From: Camillea tinctor
Lineage: Eukaryota > Ascomycota > Sordariomycetes > Xylariales > Xylariaceae
Direction of reading: 5' to 3'
NCBI GenBank assembly: GCA_022578605.1
Contig: MU394060.1
Location: 186,001-250,000 of the forward strand
Length of the DNA: 64,000 bases
The notes below the pieces were generated by a model. It was not told where the DNA came from. It was given only the letters and a program-made list of their open reading frames with translations, and made no database searches. Below, piece by piece: positions 56,673 through 64,000 of this stretch (within the stretch, counting starts at the first letter, position 1; every line of letters begins with the position of its first letter). Made by a program: the position numbers and the translations under genes.

Positions 56673-57599
56673 TGTCTCTCTCGCTCATTTTCTTTTTTTT
56701 TTCGGAGGGAAGAGAGAGAAACTTGGTTCCCTCCCTCGCATGCATTTTCTCGCTTGGCGCTAAGCAACATTCTAGACCAAACGTTTGTTGTTTATACCAC
56801 CTCATCATATCTCGTGCCGTCATCAAGATGTCATTAACAATTTCCATATCTTAAGTTGTTGACGAATAAGGTTCGATAAAGAAAAGGCGAAGCGGGAAAT
56901 CTTCTTTCTAGTAAAGAAAAAAAGAAAGAGAAAAGAAAAGAAAAATATAACATGTCAGAAGTACGTACCAAGCTAATGGGGGAACGGTGCCTGTCATCAA
57001 TTAAAATCCCCCCCCTTGTCGAAATCCACGACTCTGCAAGGACACGCTCTGGCACTGCCACACCCCACATGATGTTGAAACCCCCGGCAATTACCTACAG
57101 ACGAAGCCAGGAGCTTGGAGCTACATACACACTTACATACAGTTAGTAGGTACCATGTGAGCTGGAGGTGGTGGAAGCCCATAGCAGTTATGTAGGTAAG
57201 ACACAAGCAAAGTAGGTACCTAACCTATCATGTGGTTACATAAGGTATAAATGTGCGTAAGTAAGTTAAGTATGTACTTACATGGCAGACGAAAAAAAAA
57301 ATTAAAAAGGCTACTCACCTAGGTTAGCGTGATGGGAATTTCCCGGCTGGTGGAGTAAAGAAAAAAAAAAGATATGTGTACCTACCTAATGCCTAAGATA
57401 GGTCGCTGCGTGCACTTGAGACTTGGGACTTGGGGATTTGGTGAGAAAACTTGGAGACTTGGTACCAGCGTCTGGCACCTTAGCGCTGCTTTCTTGGGAT
57501 TCGCACTACAAGCACTAGCATTAGCGCGTACCTGTCCCGAGCTCGTAGTGGAGGGTCGAGGTAGGATAGCAGGATAGGTAGGATAAAGCATACATAGTA

Positions 57600-59523
57600 T
57601 GTACATACCATTTTACCTCTCCTCTTCCACTAAACTTCTCTAACCTATCTTAGCTCTTATTTTATTTTTTTATCTTTCTTCTCCTACCTACCTTAAACCT
57701 CTCTCTACTTACATTATTACTTACTACATACACCCATACAATGGACTCGCACACGCACGCATTCACACATTCATACGCATCCTTTGTTCTCCTCCCCCCA
57801 TCTTAACTTAAGTTCTGCATCTCTACATTGACTGTTAATCTACTTATCTACCTACCTAACCTACCTATCTATCTATCTACTCATCTAAACCTATTTCCCC
57901 CTCCCCCCCCCCCTCTCTCTCTAAACTACGTAAACTTATTTTTCTGTCTACATTTGACTACACACCACCTTGACGACCACCTTGACTACCCAAACTAAGT
58001 AACATACTACACATACTACACATATCCCACCTCCATGTTCGATAGGTAGTTTTTAATTCTTACCGGGTGAGAGTTTAAACAAGCGCATCAACTTGCCAAA
58101 TCGCGCGTTGTTTGAAATTCTATCAACATTGAAGTTTTACATATGTAGGTACTTCTGCGCATTGTATCGTCTTATTATTCTCTTTCCCTCTCTCCTTCTC
58201 TCAACATTGAAACACAGTATTGAAGGAGAACGACCCGGTTGCCTTGCTCTTCTTCTTCTTCTTTTTTCACCTCTTTCCTTCTCACACTCTCGCACAACAT
58301 TTATCTTCTCCTTCCCTCCAATTTTATTCCGTGACTGTCAAGAGCAAAAAGGAAAAAAAAAAAGTAAGAACCAAAAGGAAACAACTTGTCTATTTCCTGT
58401 CTACCTTTTTTTTTTCCTCCTTTCTTCTCTTTCTAGCTCTTTATCCTCTCCCCATAACTTTTTTTTTCTTTGATTTATTTCATGTCTTAGTTAATTTTGA
58501 GCCTATATAACCTATCATCATCCTTTTCCTCTCTCTCTCAGAGACATCCTTACCTAGCTTTCTCCTTTCCTTTGATTTTTTTCTTTGATTTTCCCAAGAC
58601 GGCTTGGGTTTAGGTAGATGTAATTGGTCAACCCGTCAAGTTGGTCATCTTACATCCTACATAAATCCAAACACTTTTTTTTTTTTTAAGAAGCACGGCA
58701 TACACACCTACACAGACACCAACCCACGTACACCTTGGAGGACACACACTCATACACAAGACATACACCACACACCATCACACCCTCCTCATCCCCCCAA
58801 ATAATCTATCCCACCAACATTACCACCAACAAAAGGTCTCATTTTCTTTTTTTCCTCTTTTTCTTTTTTTTGTTCCTTTTTTTTTTCTCCAAAAACGCCC
58901 CCATCCCACCTTAATCATCCCCAAAGATCAAAGACAAACCCCCCCCTCTCATCCTCACTTACCTCTTACAGTCAGACCTCCTTCTCAAAACGATCCTGCA
59001 TTCCTCTACTAGGCCTGCTTGTCTTATCGTGGCCACCACTACCCATCACCCCCCCCCAATTCCCCCCCGGAAACCCTTCGTCACCACCTTTTTCTCCATT
59101 TTTCCCCAGTCGCGTCGTCGCTCATCTAAAAAAGATCGAGTCAACTAATATCTCACTCTCGTCACTTTAGATCCACGCATCGTTGTCTTTACTAAGGCGC
59201 ATCGCTGCAATTATCTCGTCGGTCCAATCAATTATCACTCTTTATTTGGTGAACTGTTTTTTCGCGCTCTGCCGTATTTCCCACCGCATCGCATCGTATC
59301 GCATTGCATTGCCTCATCTCTCTCTGCTCGCGCACGACAAAGAACAAAGGGAGCGAGCACCAAAGGAGAAGTGCCGGCCGCGAGTCTGCGACAGCTTTAA
59401 CCCACCATCCTTTCCGATCAGCGCGATCGTCATTTTTCTTGTCCTTGATCACACACACTGCCATAGGACCCCTAGTCTCCAGGTGCCTCTTGTAGGGCGG
59501 TCAGATTGCATGCAAATCGCAGC
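57600..59523 (+). promoter_or_regulatory. Long pyrimidine-rich leader/promoter of the Whi3-like gene
   Basis: Nearly 1.9 kb of C/T-rich plus-strand sequence with repeated CTCTCT, TTTTCTTT and C-homopolymer tracts and no credible coding frame leads to the start codon at 59524. Such tracts are typical of core promoters and long leaders of fungal regulatory genes. Where transcription begins and whether leader introns exist cannot be read from sequence alone. The last element is a five-codon upstream frame (59510-59527) whose TGA overlaps the main ATG. Confidence 0.45.
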
Positions 59524-59527
59524 ATGA
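59510..59527 (+). promoter_or_regulatory. Five-codon upstream ORF overlapping the Whi3-like start (ATGA)
   Basis: ATG CAA ATC GCA GCA TGA: the stop codon shares its bases with the main start codon at 59524-59526. The upstream ATG has a poor context (T at -3) while the main ATG has A at -3, so leaky scanning is expected. If a leader intron ends at the CAG just before 59523 the upstream frame would be removed from the mRNA. Confidence 0.45.
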
Positions 59528-61290
59528 ACATAGACCTTGGGAATTCAAGTGTGGCTTCCAATTCATCTACCAAATCCACCTTTCCACCTTTGTCATCGAG
59601 TCGCGCGAGTCCTTTTCTGCCTATTACCTCTACTTCTCCTCCTACTGTTGCTGCCGCTTTCGCGACCGCTCCCACGAAGACAGCCATGGCCGCGCCGAGC
59701 TATCTTCCTCAGCCGCAGGCCTTCAGGTCTCCCGCCCCATCCTCCCAGGCGCCGTATCCGTTATCCATGGCCGCTGTCCACCCCTTTGACCGCGATGCGA
59801 CGACCAAGCCTGTCGGCACTCCGTTTGCGAACACCCCCGCCCCCATCTCGTCTGTCTTGATCCGTCGCTTGCCTATTGATGCTACCGAGGAAAAGTTGCG
59901 TTTGATGTTGCTGTTCTCCCAGGAGCTGATTGATTTGGAATTGTTGTCTGCCGAGCAGTCTGACGACCAAGGCTTCCGATCCGCTATCGCAAAATTCAAG
60001 ACTCCGGCTGGAGCCCAGCAGGCCAAGGACATGTTGCACGGAAAGTCGATCATTTCCAACGACGTTGAGATGATAGTGGAAATCTTGTCCGGGAGTCCCT
60101 TGGCACCCAGACGATACCCGAACGAACCCGCTGTTTCGTCTACGTCTAGTGGGCCGTCCTCGACGACTTCATCAGGTCCGGCCTCCCGCCAGTCCACTCG
60201 GTTCAATGGTACTTTCCAGTCGCTCGAGAAGATATCGCCTCCCCTAAACGGCATCTTTGGCGGTGGCGAGCTGCCCAATCCCGATTCGAACACTCATTAC
60301 CAGAGCCTGTTCTCTCCCCAGTCGCCCATCGGAAACCATCTCACCGATCGTACACGCATCTCGGGCAAGACCCTGATCAGTCACGATGCCGCCGAGGACG
60401 ATGAAACGGGAGACATTCTTAAGGATCCCGTAGCCTATGCCGAGAACGGCGCTACTCAGCAGCGCAGAGCCACCGCGCCCCATCTCCCAATATCGCGCAT
60501 GGCCAGTTTGTCTCTCAACACGGCGCCGAATGGCCCGGCATCTCTACCGCCTTATGGCCATTCTAACATGACTCCCATGTCTGCGCACGGAAACACTATG
60601 TCGCCGACGGTCATGAACAATTCGAACCACTCGATGAATTATCAGATGGGCAACCCGCACTTCCCGCGACACAATTTTCCTCCTGTCAATCCCGCCGACC
60701 AAAACCCTCCTTGCAACACCTTGTACGTTGGCAACCTGCCAATCGACACCTCAGAGGAGGAGCTGAAGGCCATGTTTTCGAAGCAACGTGGCTACAAGCG
60801 CCTCTGTTTCCGAACCAAGCAGAATGGGCCCATGTGTTTTGTAGAGTTTGAGGATATCTCCTTTGCTACCAAGGCCCTGCACGAGCTCTATGGGTACCCT
60901 CTGCACAACAGCGTGAAGGGAGGCATCCGCCTAAGCTTTTCCAAAAACCCCTTGGGCGTTCGTTCCGGGCAGGCACCTGGCCAAGCAGGCACCAATTCTA
61001 TGGCTGCCATAAACGGCATGATGTCGGGAACGGGCAACGGCTTCACGGCTGCCAATGGTCCACCTCCAGGCCTCGCTGCCCCTCCTGGGTTAGGTCGTGT
61101 AAACTACAATGGCGGCTCGCCAATGCCCAACGGTACGAGTGCGCCATACCCAGGATCAGCAGGCTACCAGGGAAGCAGTAGCCATGTTTGGAGCAGCCCC
61201 TTGTATAGTGGGCCACTGTCTGCCGGAGGTTCATCGACTGCGATGAACGGTTCGTCATCGGCATTTCCGTCTTACATGATGGGAAGATAG
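59524..61290 (+). CDS. Whi3-like RNA-binding protein with C-terminal RRM
   Basis: A 588-residue intronless frame; the start is the first in-frame ATG ([15 protein letters not shown]). A Ser/Pro/Ala-rich N terminus precedes a first RRM-like fold at about 105-190 ([41 protein letters not shown]). A long low-complexity middle is followed by a complete RRM at about 393-480: RNP2 TLYVGNLP, the helix [21 protein letters not shown]1-like [10 protein letters not shown], then the Whi3 signature [20 protein letters not shown] and [11 protein letters not shown]. The tail is Gly/Asn/Pro-rich. Yeast Whi3 binds GCAU-containing mRNAs such as CLN3, restrains the cell cycle and forms condensates through low-complexity regions; filamentous relatives act in nuclear division and polarity. 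Binding and condensation here are inferred from family. A very long pyrimidine-rich leader precedes the gene. Confidence 0.88.
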   Translation: MNIDLGNSSVASNSSTKSTFPPLSSSRASPFLPITSTSPPTVAAAFATAPTKTAMAAPSYLPQPQAFRSPAPSSQAPYPLSMAAVHPFDRDATTKPVGTPFANTPAPISSVLIRRLPIDATEEKLRLMLLFSQELIDLELLSAEQSDDQGFRSAIAKFKTPAGAQQAKDMLHGKSIISNDVEMIVEILSGSPLAPRRYPNEPAVSSTSSGPSSTTSSGPASRQSTRFNGTFQSLEKISPPLNGIFGGGELPNPDSNTHYQSLFSPQSPIGNHLTDRTRISGKTLISHDAAEDDETGDILKDPVAYAENGATQQRRATAPHLPISRMASLSLNTAPNGPASLPPYGHSNMTPMSAHGNTMSPTVMNNSNHSMNYQMGNPHFPRHNFPPVNPADQNPPCNTLYVGNLPIDTSEEELKAMFSKQRGYKRLCFRTKQNGPMCFVEFEDISFATKALHELYGYPLHNSVKGGIRLSFSKNPLGVRSGQAPGQAGTNSMAAINGMMSGTGNGFTAANGPPPGLAAPPGLGRVNYNGGSPMPNGTSAPYPGSAGYQGSSSHVWSSPLYSGPLSAGGSSTAMNGSSSAFPSYMMGR

Positions 61291-64000
61291 ATGGTTGTCG
61301 AAACGACGCAATTAGAAGCATGCATTTGACTTTCGGGCTTGGTTCCCCTTGGCGTTTGGGAGAAATTGGGAAGAGGCCAGCTGGGTTAACGAATATCCTT
61401 CGCCGATCCGTTCGAAACCTCCCCGCTTGAAGGCTAGCGGTGGCTAGCCCCTATCGATATTTCCTGGATTCGAGTGAATAGGCCGCTTGTCTCATTGGTG
61501 CATGTGTATTGGCATTTGCAGTTGGTGATCATGGTTGTGCATGGTTAACAGCGACGGCGTCGACATTTGATTGGGATGATTCCCCTCCGCAAGCCACAGT
61601 GTGGTTTCTGATTGCTCGGGAGTTTAGAGTCATCTGGGTATTCGTTTCAAGATTTGGTCACAAGAGCATTATTTGGTGTTGAATTTTTTACGGTTGTTCA
61701 GCGGCATCAGCGTTATATTTCACGGACGTTTTGTTTTCGAGGTCACAGCTCGGCGCCGGACTTTCGGTTCCCTCACACATGATGGCGTCGATCTAGAGTC
61801 ATACGATGGGCAAGGAATGAATTCCGAATTACGCGGGTCTCGACCATTAGTGGATTTATCGTCTTTAGCAACAGCTATGCACATGGAGGGAGTAGGCAAA
61901 GGGGTCATTGTATTATCCAGCGGTCCTCTACCCATCGTACTTATTATCTATGGTATCGGTCATACAAAAAAAAAAAAAAAAAATACTCTACATCATACCC
62001 TCACATCAAAAGGACTGAACAAAAAGCGATACGATATTATCATCTGCACGGGGCATTTTTTTCTTCTTCTACAAAACGGCGAAAAGGTTTGGACTGGGTC
62101 GGTGTCAGATTGAAGGAGCATATATATACACTCGGATCCTTCGTATTGGGAATTCAATGGCCGGATGGTTGATCACATTTGGTCGGATACCCTAAGCTAA
62201 CACACACGGCGTCACTCAACATCTTGCATTTAAGGAGGGAACAAATTGGTATCTACTTCTGGAAAGGCTTGGCCTCTTTGCTCTCGTTCAGCCCGGCAAT
62301 TGTTTTTTTTCTCTTGTGGCCGGGACGTTACTTCATTTCGTAGGAGGACATTGACATTGGAGACATGGGATCATCGGAGGAAAATAGGAGGAGTACTCGG
62401 GTTTGCTGTTCACACTGGTTTGACAGGACAGAAATTATAGGATCTGGTGAAACCATGGGCATTGCGAAGCAATTCCATAGCGGGAAAAAAAAGGGATGAA
62501 GGAAAAAATACTAGGGAGGTACCCCATCTGTCGGATGAATGGAACATGCCTCTTTCTTGTTCAACCACACTCTGTGTTTTCCTTCTCTTGTTTTTTATTT
62601 ATCCCTCTTCCCAAATTTTTTTTTAAAAAAATCTACGCCAACCCATATATTTCTCGTTCCTTTGTTATTGTTTCTTTTCCTTTTTGTCATTTTCCAAGTT
62701 TTTATGAGATCATATCATCACACACACCCCCCAGCAAATCATATTAGTTGCATGTATGAGTTGAACAGTTAAAACTACATTACTATTAGTATTTTATTTT
62801 ATTTTTCCTTGTCATATCTCTATTCCGCCTAACTCTTATCTCTAACTCATCACTCCTAAACCACACCTTGTTTCGCCCTCATAATTTATAGCTTTAGGTA
62901 GCAATTATTAGACGGTCATCTCTCGATTCGCATCCGGGACTTGGGAAGGAGCAACATCATCATATATATTTTTTATTCTCATTGTTTCTATTATCTCTTT
63001 GATCGTCTTAGATGTCTTGCTGTGCTAGTTAGTTGGACTTGTGACATGCCCCTTTTAGGAAAATAGTATAAACTTGGCTACACTAACGTGGGGAGATATA
63101 TTTTCTCTCTCTGTCTCTCGCCGTGCGCTAGCTATGTTGATCTGCTATGACATGAACTAACTCCCAGTAGATACTTTCCGGCATTGATAAATACGTAGTT
63201 TTTAGCTCAACTAATAGCATAACGCATCCTCCCAGCCTAGAAGATCAGAGAACGGACAGTGTGGCGAGAGGCTGAAAGGGAGGGGTTTGGATTTGTTCAG
63301 TTTGACATTCTATTCAAGTCGGTTGAGAACTTTCGATGTCATTGCGTGTATACTTTCTGCTCCTTTTCCTCTTACTCTTTTTTTTTTCCCTCCCTTTAAG
63401 TTTGCCTTTTCCTTCTGCTAACATTGCGCTCGATGTCAGAGATATCCAAATAGCATAACGTAAATATCTCGATAACACGTATGAGGAAAAACTAACTCAA
63501 ATTCTTTTTTCTTTTCACTTTTTTTTATACTTTTTTTAATGACTAATAACGATGCTTCGAGAAACGTGGACTGGTAAGCTTCATTATAGTTCTCCAAGGC
63601 CTCATTAGGATTTTGCTTTCTCGTGCCACCAACTTTACTTGAGGCTCAGATGTATGTATAATTCTCTAACCGCCTTTTTCTCTTATAGTTTGTCTACCCT
63701 TCGCTATGGTATTATGTAAAGTTAACCGCATGGATACTGAGGCTGGCGAGGGCGTTTATAGAGTTTCAGAAATGTCCAGTTAAGCGGTTTTTGTCAGAAT
63801 GCGAGAAGTCAGTTGGATATCTATATACGCGTAGCCAGCAGTTTGCCTTGTATGATATATAAGTAGACGTCGCTTACCGTTTTCCTCGAGCGAAAAGTCA
63901 AGACTGACTGATAAATTTCCAATCTTGCCAAGCTTCACCTCCTCCCTGGAATGAGTGCCGTGTTCTAACCGCTTCATTGATCTATCTATTTCCATCTAGT
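61291..64000. other. 3' flank of the Whi3-like gene and gene-free end of the window
   Basis: No gene is recognised. A 17- to 18-base A run lies at about 61966-61983, and T/C-rich stretches at 62560-62730 and 63360-63540. A 146-codon frame at 61673-62113 is crossed by the A run and has no protein character. Confidence 0.5.

Larger units (their letters stand above)
47845..59523. other. 11.7 kb region without a convincing gene
   Basis: The contents noted are: a sequence gap with flanking artefacts (48638-48966); G-rich telomere-like tracts (51066-51093); AGGGTGA-type repeats (about 51643-51675); a 21-bp inverted repeat pair (51388-51408 and 54508-54528); an inverted-repeat element (53241-53449); a perfect small hairpin TGCCATCC-AAT-GGATGGCA (53484-53502); ATACAT microsatellite (about 53705-53735); CT microsatellite (about 56654-56672); and a TACCTAGGTA copy (55968-55977). 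From about 57.6 kb the plus strand is extremely pyrimidine-rich up to the Whi3-like start and is probably its leader. A frame at 49560-49835 is open but featureless. Confidence 0.5.

Noticed and set aside
61673..62113. 146-codon plus-strand frame downstream of the Whi3-like gene
   Set aside because: It crosses a 17- to 18-base A run giving poly-Lys and lies where the 3' UTR is expected.
1..64000. CRISPR arrays, bacterial operons, ribosome-binding sites
   Set aside because: Spliced eukaryotic genes, Pol III tRNA signals and RIP show a fungal nuclear genome; no regularly spaced direct repeats were seen.

Overview
The window is genomic DNA from a filamentous ascomycete (Pezizomycotina, most likely a sordariomycete; the order is not decided). 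The grounds are short introns with GTAWGT-type donors and CTAAC-type branch sites, a C6 zinc-cluster regulator, a Whi3-type RNA-binding protein, an Arb2-type protein, a fungal type-2 glycosyltransferase, tRNA-Gly genes with a tiny intron, and an AT-collapsed transposon typical of repeat-induced point mutation (RIP). Gene density is low: nine well-supported protein genes and two tRNA genes in 64 kb.

Layout. At 0.5-4.4 kb a four-exon Arb2-domain gene (+) converges on a single-exon Mgr3-like mitochondrial gene (-). From 5.1 to 8.4 kb two tRNA-Gly(UCC) genes point away from each other and bracket gene-poor DNA with a possible cysteine-containing terminal exon. A GT2 synthase lies at 9.5-10.9 kb (-). 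A signal-peptide and membrane protein of the DUF7728 type is at 14.5-15.7 kb (-). An uncharacterised but fungal-family-like 289-residue protein is at 16.8-17.7 kb (+). A 9 kb gap follows, then a transmembrane EGF-like protein at 26.8-29.3 kb (+). After another 6 kb gap come a Ser-rich tail-anchored protein (35.6-36.8 kb, +), a six-exon Zn2Cys6 regulator (37.9-40.8 kb, +) and a convergent Pmr5/Cas1-type SGNH acyl-esterase (41.4-43.0 kb, -). From 43.0 to 59.5 kb there is no convincing gene. This stretch opens with a 3.5 kb RIP-degraded DNA transposon that keeps terminal inverted repeats and an 8-bp target-site duplication (hAT type). It also holds a sequence gap flanked by an artefactual duplication, telomere-like G-rich tracts and a small inverted-repeat element resembling the ends of the big transposon. 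A Whi3-like RRM gene (59.5-61.3 kb, +) with a very long pyrimidine-rich leader closes the coding part.

There is no obvious biosynthetic or defence cluster. The genes belong to separate housekeeping or surface-related processes: small-RNA/heterochromatin, inner-membrane proteostasis, cell-surface polysaccharide synthesis and acetylation, RNA control of the cell cycle. The most noteworthy signals are the transposon with its small relative, an ATGA overlap between a five-codon upstream frame and the Whi3 start codon, and a strongly over-represented 10-bp palindrome, TACCTAGGTA, scattered between genes. All family names come from reading translations by eye; no database search was possible.
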